Source of the DNA: Paenibacillus flagellatus
GTDB taxonomy: Bacteria; Bacillota; Bacilli; Paenibacillales; NBRC-103111
Assembly: GCF_003217775.1 (NCBI RefSeq)
Contig: NZ_QJVJ01000001.1
Span: forward strand, 496,001 to 560,000
Reading direction: 5' to 3'
Length of the DNA: 64,000 nucleotides
Shown here: positions 25,628-35,830 of the stretch, in pieces
Position numbering within the stretch: the stretch's first letter is position 1
Layout: every line of letters starts with the position of its first letter
Position numbers and translations under genes: made by a program
The notes under the pieces: generated by a model
The model's database searches: none
The model's input: only the letters and a program-made list of their open reading frames with translations
What the model was told of the DNA's origin: nothing

Positions 25628-27241
25628 TTATTTGAAAGCGTTCAGCTTCGTACCCTTAATGACTTCGTTGAGCTGATCCGTGTAGTACTGGAAGATTTCC
25701 CGACCGCGGAACTTCGTCATCAGCTCCTCGCGGTATTGCGGCCACTTGGCCGCGCTCTTATCCTCGAAGATCATGAGGACGTGCAGGCGGTTCATCTCCT
25801 TGCGGAAATCTCCAATCGCAATACCTTGAGGCGGAACGAGATTAACCGGCGGAAGCGCATCATGCTTCGGATATGCGGAAATCGTCTTCAGGATCGCTGC
25901 GTCGCGGGCCGACACACGCGGATCGACCACTTCAAATCCGAGAACGGCCGGCTCTTCCGGTGTAAAGGCGCGGTAAATGCCCAGCCAGTTGCCTTGCTTC
26001 GTAATATCATTCTCGTAAGTGTCCGAAATCAGCTCGATCTTTTTACCGGACCGCTTGTAATGCTTGCCTTCTTGGCCGTAGTGCGTCAGCAGATAGCCCT
26101 CTTCGCCGGTAAGCCAGTTAAGCACTTCGATCGAACGTTTGATGTTGTCCGGCTTCTTCTCGGCGACGAGCTTGCCGGCGAGAATCGTGTCTGTCGGGAC
26201 GCCGTTCTTCCAGATCGCCTTAGCTTCCGGGAACGGGTTGAACGGCTGCCAGTCGGCTTTTGGGTTGATCGCTTTCGATTTGCCTTGCACACTGCTGGCT
26301 ACTCCCTCGAAAGCAGCCGTTTTGTCGCCGCTGAAGAAAATACCGGCCTTGCCTTGCGCAGCCTTATCCAGATGCGCGGGATATTTCTGGAGGAACCAGT
26401 CCGGATCGATGATACCTTCGTTGTTCATGTCGATGATGCCCTGAACGACCTTCTGTACGCCAAGATCGGTCCGGTTGTCGACGAACGAATTGTTTGCGAT
26501 CTGGAAGTCGGCGACAAAGCCGTTAGCCATCCATTGCGGGAATTCGAAGTTAAGACCTGTTCCGCCTGCCGACGTTGTGAACCCGTACGTATCCTTCTTG
26601 CCGTTGCCGTCCGGGTCATCGTTCGTGAACTTGCGCATCACGTCCAGCATTTCGGCATAACTCTTCGGTTTCTGCAAGTTCAGCTTGTCAAGCCAATCCT
26701 GGCGAATATAGTAGGCGGCGTACCCGTTGCGGAAGAACGGCAGGAGCGCCCGGTTGAACTTGACGCCTTTCATCTGGAAGGAATCGAGCTCTTCCTCTTT
26801 CACCCACTTGTAGTAGTTCGGCATCGTCTCCTTCGAAATGTATGGCGTAAGGTCGGCGAGCAAGCCGTCGTTGGAATATTTCTGCGATTCCGCCCCGCCG
26901 GCTATGAAGATGTCGGGTACGTCGCCGCCCGCCAGCATGACGTTCAGCTTGTTGTTGTAGTCGTTGCCCAGGCTCATATATTCGATCTTCAGATCGACAT
27001 TGAACTTCTCCTCAATTGCCTTCTTGACGAAGTCTTTGTCCGCAGAAGGCAGTGTCGCGTTGGCGAATTCCGACCCCAACGGCACCATCCAGCGCAGGCT
27101 GATCTTCGGCTGCGCCGATGCCGAAGGACTGCCGCTGCCTTCCGGCTTGTTTGACGATTCCGTCGTCTTGGAACCGCTGTCACTGCAAGCCGTCGTCATC
27201 GCGAACGAGGCGGCCAGCAGGAGAACCGTTGATTTTTTCAT
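25628..27241 (-). CDS. extracellular solute-binding lipoprotein, LipO type
   Basis: A 537-aa lipoprotein with a type II signal peptide (MKKSTVLLLAASFAM, cleavage before Cys19 in TTAC). A Ser/Thr/Gly linker and a two-lobed solute-binding fold typical of the large LipO/LplA proteins follow (VMLAGGDVPDIFIAGG, YYIRQDWLDKLNLQKPKSY, LNWLTGEEGYLLTHYGQEG). A calcium-like loop DDPDGNGKKDTYG is present. It should deliver an oligosaccharide to the LplB/LplC permease. The start at 27241 has AAAGGGTG upstream. It is the first gene of the importer unit; the cargo may be a product of the lyase at 13703, which is inference from proximity. Confidence 0.92.
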   Translation of the reverse strand: MKKSTVLLLAASFAMTTACSDSGSKTTESSNKPEGSGSPSASAQPKISLRWMVPLGSEFANATLPSADKDFVKKAIEEKFNVDLKIEYMSLGNDYNNKLNVMLAGGDVPDIFIAGGAESQKYSNDGLLADLTPYISKETMPNYYKWVKEEELDSFQMKGVKFNRALLPFFRNGYAAYYIRQDWLDKLNLQKPKSYAEMLDVMRKFTNDDPDGNGKKDTYGFTTSAGGTGLNFEFPQWMANGFVADFQIANNSFVDNRTDLGVQKVVQGIIDMNNEGIIDPDWFLQKYPAHLDKAAQGKAGIFFSGDKTAAFEGVASSVQGKSKAINPKADWQPFNPFPEAKAIWKNGVPTDTILAGKLVAEKKPDNIKRSIEVLNWLTGEEGYLLTHYGQEGKHYKRSGKKIELISDTYENDITKQGNWLGIYRAFTPEEPAVLGFEVVDPRVSARDAAILKTISAYPKHDALPPVNLVPPQGIAIGDFRKEMNRLHVLMIFEDKSAAKWPQYREELMTKFRGREIFQYYTDQLNEVIKGTKLNAFK

Positions 27242-27509
27242 GTTGAACACCCTTTCTCTGTCTGCATCTTGATAATATGCGGGCGATGCTTGCAAGAGCG
27301 TGCACGTCCGCCCCCCTATTTTTGCTTGCCGTAAGCGTTCATTCCGCTAGCTTCGATTATCGCGGATGCTGGCAATTAATCATAGGGGAGTACTTTGACA
27401 TTCGGGAAGCACTTTTTTGACTTTTGTGGCGGGTTAGAGGGATACCGGGCGAAGAATGCCGGGGGGCGGGGCAAGCTGCTGCGGGGCGATGGACAAGGCG
27501 TGCTGCGGA

Positions 27510-27665
27510 ATAAACCGGAACGGCGAGGTCATAACGGATTACGGCGGCGTTTATGTGGAGCGGACGATCGTCCTGCCGGCCGCCGTAAAGCCGGATCGCA
27601 TGGCGGCGGTATGGATCGGTGCGGACGGCCGCTTCCGCTTCGTACCCGCGGACGTATCGGGCGGC
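27510..27665 (+). pseudogene. fragment of an SLH-type surface protein
   Basis: About 50 codons on the plus strand read NGEVITDYGGVYVERTIVLP and MAAVWIGADGRFRFVPADVSGG. This pattern is typical of the module that precedes SLH domains in large Paenibacillus surface proteins. It has neither start nor continuation: downstream the DNA switches to a fragment on the opposite strand. Confidence 0.5.
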
Positions 27666-27681
27666 GCCGAATCGCCGGCAG

Positions 27682-27925
27682 TCGGCAGTGCTCCCGGTTG
27701 TATTCTTCCATGCCGTCCGTCATTTCGACGACCAGTCCGCCCGGATTGCGAATCAGGAGAGGCAGTGCGAAGCGGCTCGTGGTGAGGTGCGTGTCGACCG
27801 CGAGACGGAGCATGCGAAGCCCTTTGTCCAGATCATGCTCCCAGACGGGAACGTACCACTCCGTCAAATATTCCGAGCCGAGCTCCGGAGGCTGCAGCCG
27901 TGCCGGCGAATACGGACTGCACCGT
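27682..27925 (-). pseudogene. internal fragment of an SDR family oxidoreductase
   Basis: The minus strand reads LTEWYVPVWEHDLDKGLRML, then AVDTHLTTSRFALPLLIR and GGLVVEMTDGMEEYN. This is the central part of an SDR subfamily; neither the glycine-rich cofactor motif nor the C-terminus is present. Both ends break off abruptly, the left one against the SLH-protein fragment of the other strand. It is a gene remnant. Confidence 0.55.
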
Positions 27926-28064
27926 TTTGTCGCGGTTAAAGTTTTGCCGTCTTTCGCAAAAACCTGACATGAAGCACTTTCTTTTCAGTTTGCTTCCAGT
28001 CGATTGCGCTAATCTATAAGTAATTTCAGTGGAAGCGACCCGGAAAGCGAGTGACAAGAAACGG

Positions 28065-31000
28065 ATGATAAAACGTGGATTGGCTATATTGTTGGTGCCG
28101 GCGATCATCGTCTTCATTTGGGCTGCGGCCGCCGCCGCTAGCCCGACGGACAATTGGAGCGTCAGGCCGTCGCCGGCCGGCAGTCTTCTCATGGGAGTCG
28201 CATACGGAGACGGCCTATATGTGGCAGTCGGATCGGGCGGAACGATCCTGACATCCGGCCATGGAGCCGCCTGGACTTTGCAACATTCAAACACGAATGC
28301 GGATTTCAACGGCGTTGCCTTCGGAAACGGCACGTATGTGGCTGTCGGCAGCGCCGGCACGATCCTGACATCCGGTGACGGCATCCATTGGACGCCCCGC
28401 CCCTCGAATACGGAAAACTCGCTGAACGGCGTCGCCTACGGCAGCGGCGTTTTTACGGCTGTGGGGATGAACGGGACGATCTTGACTTCAGCCGACGGCG
28501 TGAGCTGGGTGAACCGATCAAGCGGCTCCGCGGATTTTTATTCAAGCGTTATTTACGCCAAAGGGCTGTTCCTGATAGCGGGCTTCATGCCCACACTGGT
28601 CAGCTCCGACGCCGGCAATACTTGGACGGCAAGCAACGGGAACTTTTTCAGCAGCATTGCATACGGCAACGGCATGTTCGTAGCGACCGGGTTTATGGGG
28701 TTTGCCACCTCCGGCGACGGGGTCCATTGGGAATCGCTTGGATGGAGCCCCAACGATCCGGTGAACGTCATCGTTTACGGCAACGGGACCTTTGTCGCGG
28801 CCGGGGGCAACGGCTCGGTGCTGACTTCAAGCGACGGCGCGAACTGGACCGGCCGTACGAGCGGAACCGCCGCTTCTCTGTTCGGCGCGGCCTATTACAA
28901 CGGTACGTTTCTTGCGGTTGGCCAATCCGGAACGATTATTCGAGCGGCCGGCCATATCCTGAACTATGACGGCAACGGCGCCGCGGGCGGAAGCGCGCCG
29001 ACGGACAGCGGCTCGTATGCCGACGGAGCGGCCGTCACGGTGCTCGGCAACCAAGGCAATCTGACGAAGCCGGGACTCGTATTCGCAGGCTGGAACACGG
29101 AGCCGGACGGGAGCGGAACGAGGTACGCCGAAGGCGATGCTTATCCCATCGGTTCCGCCGACGCGACGCTGTATGCGGAATGGGTGAGCGGCAATTCCTA
29201 TCTCGCGGGCTTATCCGTGGACCGGGGACGGCTGTCTCCCGCATTTGCGCCTTCGACTATGAATTACGTCGTCCATGTTGGATATGCGGTGACGAGCTTG
29301 GAGCTGTCTCTCGCGACGAGCGAGCCGACCCAGACGGTGACGGTAACGGGAGCCGTGTACGATTCATCGACGGGGTCATACCGCGCTTCCGGCTTGCAGC
29401 CGGGGCCCAATCCGATTCGGATCGAAGTCGTCGCGCAAAGCGGGGCGTCGGTCGCGTACGAGGTCGTGATCGACCGCGCAGCCGTGCTGAGCGCCAACGC
29501 GGACTTGAGCGGCCTCTCCTTGTCGGTAGGCGCGATTCCCGACTTTGCGCCGGATCAAACGGAATATGTCGTCGATGTAGGAAACGAAGTGTCCGGTCTC
29601 GTCGTAAGCGCGACGGCCTCCGACGTCAATGCGGCCGTCAGCGTCAACGGCCAGCCGGAGGCCGTCGGCGAAGCGAGCGGGGAAGTCGCCCTGAACGTAG
29701 GCGATAACGCGGTCCGCATCGAAGTGACGGCACAGGACGGAACGAAGAAAACGTACACGATTACCGTGAGACGGGCGGCCAGCGGCAACGCGGACTTGAG
29801 CGGCTTGACGCTGTCGAGCGGCTTCCTGAATCCCGGCTTCCGGCCGGAAATATCCGACTACACGGCCATCGTGGCGAATGACGTATCCGGTCTGGCCGTA
29901 ACGGCGACCTCCGCCGAACCCTCCGCGGAGCTGACCGTTAACGGAATACCGGTCCGTAGCGGTCAGGACAGCGAGATTATCCCGCTCCATGTCGGCTATA
30001 ATACGATCGCGGTCAACGTAACGGCACCGGATCGTACCGTCCGGTCGTACCGGGTAACCGTGTTCCGCGACGCGATGCCGATGCTCGGGGAGTCGTGGCA
30101 AGCGATGGGCGACACGAGCGATTTTCCTGCCGACCCGACCGCAGGCGAGCCGTTCTTGTTTGTCGACAGGGGGACACCCTACGTTGCCTACCCGTCACAG
30201 GAGGACGACGATCGGATTGTCGTCAGGACCTTCGACGGACTGAACTGGGTGACGCTGGGCGAAACGGCAATGCCGGGCTTGACCGGCAATCCTTCGCTGC
30301 ATGTCGATCGGGGAACGACCTATTTGGCTTATACGGCTTCGGACCAATCGCTGACCGTCAGCCAATACGACGGAACCGGCTGGATGCCGATCGGCGACGT
30401 GTTATGGGGGTCTTCTCCGTCCCTCGCCATGGACAACGGGATTCTCTACATCGCTTATTTGGATTTGGAAAACAAACTGACGGTAAAGCAATATGAACAT
30501 GCAAGTTGGACTCCCGTCGGCGGCGCCGTCTCGTCGGGCCGGGCGAGCCGTCCGTCGTTGAATGTACAAGACGGAACGTTTTACTTGGCTTATTCGGACG
30601 TCGACAACGGCGAGAAGGTTGCGGTGAAGACGTTGGACGGCACGGACTGGGTGCCCGTCGGCACCGGGGCATTTCCGGACGGTTCCGGTCATTCCTTCAC
30701 TTTGGACGCGGACCATGGGAGGCCGTACGTGGCCTTTTCCGATCCGGCAAGTCCGAATCATGCCGTCGTCATGACGCATGAAGGGGACAAGTGGACGCAG
30801 GTTGGGGCCGAGCTTTCGACGAGTTCCGTTGCGATGAGCGTCGTGGACGGAATCCCCTATGTCGCTTTGTCGGACCCGAGCCGTTCGGGCAGCGCCACGC
30901 TTTTCAAGTACGATGCATTCGAATGGACGCAGGTGGGCGAAGCCGGTTTTACGGAACCGTCCGCACAGAAGATGACGCTCGTTTTCTATAAGGGAACGCC

Positions 31001-34000
31001 TTATTTGGCCTACAGGGACGGAGCGGGCAAGCTCGGGGTGGAGAGCTTCGTCGCTCCCCCTCCGAGTCTCGATGCGGACATATCCGATCACGATCCCGAA
31101 CATCCGATTGAGCTGACGTTCGAGGACGATGCAAATTGGCGAGAGTCGATCGTTTCCGTTCTGGACGGATCGACCCGGCTTGTCGAAGGGACCGACTACA
31201 CGATCGGCAGCGGATCGATTACGTTTGCCCCCGGCAAGCTTGGAGCGGGCGAGCATGTCCTGACGATATCGGCGAGCGGGTATGCCAATGCGGTTGTCGG
31301 CCAAACGGTATTGGCTTTCCCTCCGGTTCTGGCGGCAGACGATACGGACAATGACGTCGCCAATCCGATCGCGATCTCGTTTCCACCCGATGCGGCTTGG
31401 CGCAGCGCGATCTTATCGGTTCAGGTAGGGGGAGTCGCGCTTCCCTTTACCGGGTATTTTCTGTTCGAGGACGACCGAATCCTGTTCTATGCAGGCACGT
31501 TGGCGGCAGGGGAACATATCGTTGCGGTGTCCGCCGCCGGGTATCGGGATGCCGTGGTCACCCAGTTTGTATACAAAGCCGCTCCGATCCTGTCCGCCGA
31601 CGCGACGGACAACGACACGGCGCACCCGATTACGATTACGTTCGGCGACAACGCGGACTGGCGCGATGCCATCGCGGAGGTCAAGGCGGACTCGGTCGCG
31701 CTGGAGGAAGGAACCGACTATACGATCGGGGACGGGACGATAACGATCCGCGCGGGCAGGCTTGCGGCCGGCGATCACGTCATTGCGATTGCGGCGCCGG
31801 GATATTTCACGAGAGAGGTAAGCCAGTTCGTGTACGGGGTCCCTCCGGCTTGGAAGGCGAATGAAACGTACGACGTCGCCCGGCCGATTGCACTGGCGTT
31901 CGCGGACGATGCCGCTTGGCGCGATGCGATTACGGCGATTCGGGTGAGAAGGGCGCTCGGGGTGGAAGAGACGTCGCTTGTCGAAGGCGTCGATTACACG
32001 ATCGGTGCCGGCGCCATTACGATCTTTGCCGGCAAGATTCCGTCGGGCGAGCATGTCGTTACGGTGACGGCATCCGGGTATTACGATGCGGAGGCAAGCT
32101 TGCTCGTCCTTGATTTCCCTCCGGTCTTGACGGCGGATACGACCGACAACGACATCGATCATCCGATCGTCGTGACGTTTCCGGACGATCTCCGATGGCG
32201 CGGCAGGATGGCGTCCGTAAAGGCCGGTGCGACCGTATTGGAAGAAGGAACCGATTATTTGGTCGAAGCCGGCACGATCACCTTTTATAAGGGCAAGCTT
32301 CCGGCCGGCGAACTTGTCATTACAGTAACGTCGTGGGGGTATTACGATGCCCGGCTGGACCAGATCGTATATGCATTTCCCCCGGCCTTGACGGCGGATG
32401 CGACGGACAACGACGCCGCGCATCCGATCACGCTGACGTTCGCGGACGATGCCGCATGGCGGGATGCGATCACGGCGGTTCGGGCAGGGGCGAAGACGCT
32501 CGCGGAAGGGACCGATTATACGATCGGCGAAGGCGCGATCACGTTCGGCGCGGGCGCGCTTCCGGCGGGCGAACATGCGATTGCGGTGTCGGCAGCGGGA
32601 TATTACGATGCGGAAGCAAGCCAGTTCGTCTATGCGATCCCTCCGGCTTTGACGGCGGATACGACGGACAACGACGCCGCGCATCCGATTACGCTGTCGT
32701 TCGCGGACGACGCCGCATGGCGGGAGGCGATCGCGGCGGTTCGAGCAGGGACGAAGACGCTCGAAGAAGGAACCGATTATACGATCGGCGAAGGCGCGAT
32801 TACGGTCGAGGCGGGCACGCTTCCGGCAGGCGAGTCTGTCCTGACGGTAGAGGCCGAAGGATACCGCGATGCGGTTGCGGGTCAGTTCGTCTATGCGGTC
32901 CCTCCGACTTTGACGCCGGATGTGACGGACAACGACGCCGCGCATCCGATTACGCTGTCGTTCGCGGACGATGCCGCATGGCGGGATGCGATCGCGGCGG
33001 TTCAAGCAGGGGCGAAGACGCTTGCGGAAGGAACCGATTATGCGATCGGCGAAGGCGCGATCACGTTCGGCGCGGGCACGCTTCCGGCTGGCGAGTCTGT
33101 CGTTACGGTAAAGGCTGATGGATACCGCGATGCGGTCGCGAGTCAGTTCGTCTATGCGATCCCTCCGCTCTTGGCGGCGGATGCGACGGACAACGACGCC
33201 GCGCATCCGATTACGCTGACGTTCGCGGACGATGCCGCATGGCGGAATGCGATCACGGCGGTTCGGGCAGGGGCGAAGACGCTCGCGGAAGGGACCGATT
33301 ATACGATCGGCGAAGGCGCGATCACGTTCGGCGCGGGCGCGCTTCCGGCGGGCGAACATGCGATTGCGGTGTCGGCAGCGGGATATTACGATGCGGAAGC
33401 AAGCCAGTTCGTCTATGCGATCCCTCCGCACTTGACGGCGGATGCGACGGACAACGACGTTGCCCATCCGGTTACACTGTCGTTCGCGGACGATCCCGCA
33501 TGGCGGGATGCGATCGCGGCGGTTCGAGCAGGGACGAAGACGCTCGAAGAAGGGACCGATTATACGATCGACGAAGGCGCGATCACGTTCGGCGCCGGCA
33601 CGCTTCCGGCAGGCGAGTCTGTCCTGACGGTAGAGGCCGAAGGATACCGCGATGCGGTTGCGGGTCAGTTCGTCTATGCGATCCCTCCGGCTTTGACGGC
33701 GGATGTGACGGACAACGACGCCGCGCATCCGATTACGCTGTCGTTCGCGGACGATGCCGCATGGCGGGATGCGATCGCGGCGGTTCAAGCAGGGGCGAAG
33801 ACGCTTGCGGAAGGAACCGATTATGCGATCGGCGAAGGCGCGATCACGTTCGGCGCGGGCACGCTTCCGGCTGGCGAGTCTGTCGTTACGGTAAAGGCTG
33901 ATGGATACCGCGATGCGGTCGCGAGTCAGTTCGTCTATGCGATCCCTCCGCTCTTGGCGGCGGATGCGACGGACAACAACTTCGCGCATCCGATTACGCT

Positions 34001-35801
34001 GACGTTCGCGGACGATGCCGCATGGCGGGATGCGATCACGGTCGTGAAGATCGATTCGACCATATTCGCGGAAGGAACGGATTATACAATCCGTGAAGGA
34101 AGCCTCACGATCGCCGCTCGCAGGCTGACGCCGGGAACCCACACGGTTGCCGTCGTGGCGAACGGCTTTCTGGATGCGACGACGGTCCAACCGATCGGGC
34201 AATCGAATATTTCGAACTTGACCGGGTTGATTGTCAGTACGGGGGCGTTGAACGAGACATTCGATGCGAATACGCTCGACTACACGCAACGTGTCGCGCA
34301 CGATATCGAAAGCTTGACTGTAACGCCGACGGCCGAAGATGCCGATGCCGTCATTACGGTGAACGGAACCCCCGTCGCCGGCGGCGAGGCCAGCGCGCCG
34401 ATTGCGCTTGACGATGGCGAGAATACGGTTACGCTCGTCGTTACGGCGCCCGACGGCTCGACGAAGACCTACCGAATCCGGGTCACCCGGGCACCGAGCG
34501 GCAATGCGGAATTGGGCGGGTTGACGCTGTCCACGGGTACGTTGAATCCCGGCTTTGCCCCCGGGATCTTCCGCTACGAGGCCAACGTGGCGAATGGCGT
34601 AACCGGTCTTACCGTAACGGTAACCGCGTCGGATCGCGGCGCTACGATAACGATTGACGGCCGTCAGGCCGTTAGCGGGGTGCCGAGCGAACCTGTCGGT
34701 CTCGATGTGGGCAGGAACGAAATCATCATTGAAGTAACGGCCAAGGACGGCAGCAAAAATTCGTATACGATCATCGTAAATCGGGCATCCGGCAGCGGCG
34801 GCGTCGGGGGCTGGGGTGCCGTTCCGCCGGTTCCGAGCGGTCCGACGATCTCGCGCAACGGACGGTTGACGCTTTCAGCCGGGCAGCAGGGCGAAGTAAG
34901 CTTGGGGGACGAGATCAAGGTAACCATTCCGGCCGGGGCTTCGACCAAAGAACTGACCGTCTCGATCGACAAAGTGCCGAACTTCGGCGATCCTGTGACG
35001 GGAGAAGCCGTTTTGGCAAGCCAAGTCTACGAGATCTTGAAAAATTTCCCTGTGAACTTCGACAAGCCGGTACGGCTGTCCATTCGATTCGATCCGTCCG
35101 GTTTGAAGAGCAGCCAGAGGGCCGTCTTAAGCTATTTCGACGAAGCCGATGAACGATGGGTGGAAATCGGCGGTGTGGCGGACGGAACCTATATCGCGGC
35201 GGAAGTGAATCACTTTACGAAGTTTGCCTTGCTTGCCGTAGGGCCGTCGGACGACAAGCCGACGAATCCGTCCCCGGAATTCGCCGACGTTGCCGGCCAT
35301 TGGGCGGAGGCCCGCATCGCGCAAGCCGCGCAAGCCGGCATCGTGTCGGGCTATCCGGACGGTTCGTTCAAGCCGAATGCCGCGGTGACGCGCGCGGAAT
35401 TTACTGTCATGCTGGCAAGAGCATGGAAGCTCCAGGATGAAGCTCGCAGCTTGCCTTTCTCCGATTCGCAGCAGATCGGGGCGTGGGCAAGAGCATCCGT
35501 CGCACAAGCGGTGGCGAGCGGCATCATCGAAGGGTTTGACGACGGAAGCTTTCGTCCCGACGCGGAGATCACCCGGGCCGAGGTGGCCGTCATGATCGCA
35601 AAGGCGCTGAAGCTGCCGATCGACCCGAACGTCTCTACGTCCTTCGCGGATGATCAGGCGATCCCGACGTGGGCGAAGGGCGCGCTTGCCGCATTGGCGA
35701 AGAGGGGCGTCATGAACGGTAAAGGGGCGAACGAATTCGATCCGGCCGGCAAGGCAACGAGAGCGGAAGCCGTTACGGTTTTGCTGAATATGCAGGAGTA
35801 A
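28065..35801 (+). CDS. giant SLH-anchored surface protein with 12 tandem HBD-like modules
   Basis: A 2578-aa exported protein. After the signal peptide (ends near AAAAAAS) come seven or eight beta-propeller-like repeats (GGTILTS-G-D/H-G, to about 295). An InlB/Flg_new module follows (about 298-370; FAGWNTEPDGSGTRY), then three cadherin-like modules (to about 665) and a second propeller-like part (about 675-995; repeated PYVAY/LYIAY). Twelve modules of about 87 residues (about 998-2045) follow. Two more cadherin-like modules, a ZU5-like part and three SLH domains (about 2402-2578) end it. The 87-residue modules resemble the hemoblobin-interacting/DUF1533 family. It should be wall-bound. The ATG at 28065 has only a weak ribosome binding site; a GTG 36 bases upstream is an alternative. 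Confidence 0.88.
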   Translation: MIKRGLAILLVPAIIVFIWAAAAAASPTDNWSVRPSPAGSLLMGVAYGDGLYVAVGSGGTILTSGHGAAWTLQHSNTNADFNGVAFGNGTYVAVGSAGTILTSGDGIHWTPRPSNTENSLNGVAYGSGVFTAVGMNGTILTSADGVSWVNRSSGSADFYSSVIYAKGLFLIAGFMPTLVSSDAGNTWTASNGNFFSSIAYGNGMFVATGFMGFATSGDGVHWESLGWSPNDPVNVIVYGNGTFVAAGGNGSVLTSSDGANWTGRTSGTAASLFGAAYYNGTFLAVGQSGTIIRAAGHILNYDGNGAAGGSAPTDSGSYADGAAVTVLGNQGNLTKPGLVFAGWNTEPDGSGTRYAEGDAYPIGSADATLYAEWVSGNSYLAGLSVDRGRLSPAFAPSTMNYVVHVGYAVTSLELSLATSEPTQTVTVTGAVYDSSTGSYRASGLQPGPNPIRIEVVAQSGASVAYEVVIDRAAVLSANADLSGLSLSVGAIPDFAPDQTEYVVDVGNEVSGLVVSATASDVNAAVSVNGQPEAVGEASGEVALNVGDNAVRIEVTAQDGTKKTYTITVRRAASGNADLSGLTLSSGFLNPGFRPEISDYTAIVANDVSGLAVTATSAEPSAELTVNGIPVRSGQDSEIIPLHVGYNTIAVNVTAPDRTVRSYRVTVFRDAMPMLGESWQAMGDTSDFPADPTAGEPFLFVDRGTPYVAYPSQEDDDRIVVRTFDGLNWVTLGETAMPGLTGNPSLHVDRGTTYLAYTASDQSLTVSQYDGTGWMPIGDVLWGSSPSLAMDNGILYIAYLDLENKLTVKQYEHASWTPVGGAVSSGRASRPSLNVQDGTFYLAYSDVDNGEKVAVKTLDGTDWVPVGTGAFPDGSGHSFTLDADHGRPYVAFSDPASPNHAVVMTHEGDKWTQVGAELSTSSVAMSVVDGIPYVALSDPSRSGSATLFKYDAFEWTQVGEAGFTEPSAQKMTLVFYKGTPYLAYRDGAGKLGVESFVAPPPSLDADISDHDPEHPIELTFEDDANWRESIVSVLDGSTRLVEGTDYTIGSGSITFAPGKLGAGEHVLTISASGYANAVVGQTVLAFPPVLAADDTDNDVANPIAISFPPDAAWRSAILSVQVGGVALPFTGYFLFEDDRILFYAGTLAAGEHIVAVSAAGYRDAVVTQFVYKAAPILSADATDNDTAHPITITFGDNADWRDAIAEVKADSVALEEGTDYTIGDGTITIRAGRLAAGDHVIAIAAPGYFTREVSQFVYGVPPAWKANETYDVARPIALAFADDAAWRDAITAIRVRRALGVEETSLVEGVDYTIGAGAITIFAGKIPSGEHVVTVTASGYYDAEASLLVLDFPPVLTADTTDNDIDHPIVVTFPDDLRWRGRMASVKAGATVLEEGTDYLVEAGTITFYKGKLPAGELVITVTSWGYYDARLDQIVYAFPPALTADATDNDAAHPITLTFADDAAWRDAITAVRAGAKTLAEGTDYTIGEGAITFGAGALPAGEHAIAVSAAGYYDAEASQFVYAIPPALTADTTDNDAAHPITLSFADDAAWREAIAAVRAGTKTLEEGTDYTIGEGAITVEAGTLPAGESVLTVEAEGYRDAVAGQFVYAVPPTLTPDVTDNDAAHPITLSFADDAAWRDAIAAVQAGAKTLAEGTDYAIGEGAITFGAGTLPAGESVVTVKADGYRDAVASQFVYAIPPLLAADATDNDAAHPITLTFADDAAWRNAITAVRAGAKTLAEGTDYTIGEGAITFGAGALPAGEHAIAVSAAGYYDAEASQFVYAIPPHLTADATDNDVAHPVTLSFADDPAWRDAIAAVRAGTKTLEEGTDYTIDEGAITFGAGTLPAGESVLTVEAEGYRDAVAGQFVYAIPPALTADVTDNDAAHPITLSFADDAAWRDAIAAVQAGAKTLAEGTDYAIGEGAITFGAGTLPAGESVVTVKADGYRDAVASQFVYAIPPLLAADATDNNFAHPITLTFADDAAWRDAITVVKIDSTIFAEGTDYTIREGSLTIAARRLTPGTHTVAVVANGFLDATTVQPIGQSNISNLTGLIVSTGALNETFDANTLDYTQRVAHDIESLTVTPTAEDADAVITVNGTPVAGGEASAPIALDDGENTVTLVVTAPDGSTKTYRIRVTRAPSGNAELGGLTLSTGTLNPGFAPGIFRYEANVANGVTGLTVTVTASDRGATITIDGRQAVSGVPSEPVGLDVGRNEIIIEVTAKDGSKNSYTIIVNRASGSGGVGGWGAVPPVPSGPTISRNGRLTLSAGQQGEVSLGDEIKVTIPAGASTKELTVSIDKVPNFGDPVTGEAVLASQVYEILKNFPVNFDKPVRLSIRFDPSGLKSSQRAVLSYFDEADERWVEIGGVADGTYIAAEVNHFTKFALLAVGPSDDKPTNPSPEFADVAGHWAEARIAQAAQAGIVSGYPDGSFKPNAAVTRAEFTVMLARAWKLQDEARSLPFSDSQQIGAWARASVAQAVASGIIEGFDDGSFRPDAEITRAEVAVMIAKALKLPIDPNVSTSFADDQAIPTWAKGALAALAKRGVMNGKGANEFDPAGKATRAEAVTVLLNMQE
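32379..33950 (+). repeat. higher-order DNA repeat, 783-bp period (3 x 261 bp)
   Basis: Modules 6-8 and 9-11 of the surface protein gene form two consecutive copies of a three-module block. Stretches of 200 bases and more recur almost unchanged exactly 783 bp apart (for example 32449 onward and 33232 onward). This indicates recent tandem duplication of a 3-module unit. Confidence 0.88.
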
Positions 35802-35830
35802 GATCCAGGGACGTGCGCTGTTCGTACGTT

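Noticed and set aside
32379-33950. Possible CRISPR-like array
   Set aside because: The repeats are 261-bp coding modules in one open frame without spacers.
31413-34301. A 962-codon open frame antisense to the giant surface protein gene
   Set aside because: It is rich in Arg/Ile/Asp repeats that mirror the tandem modules on the plus strand. Codon bias of the repeated sense frame keeps it open; it has no start signals or family features.
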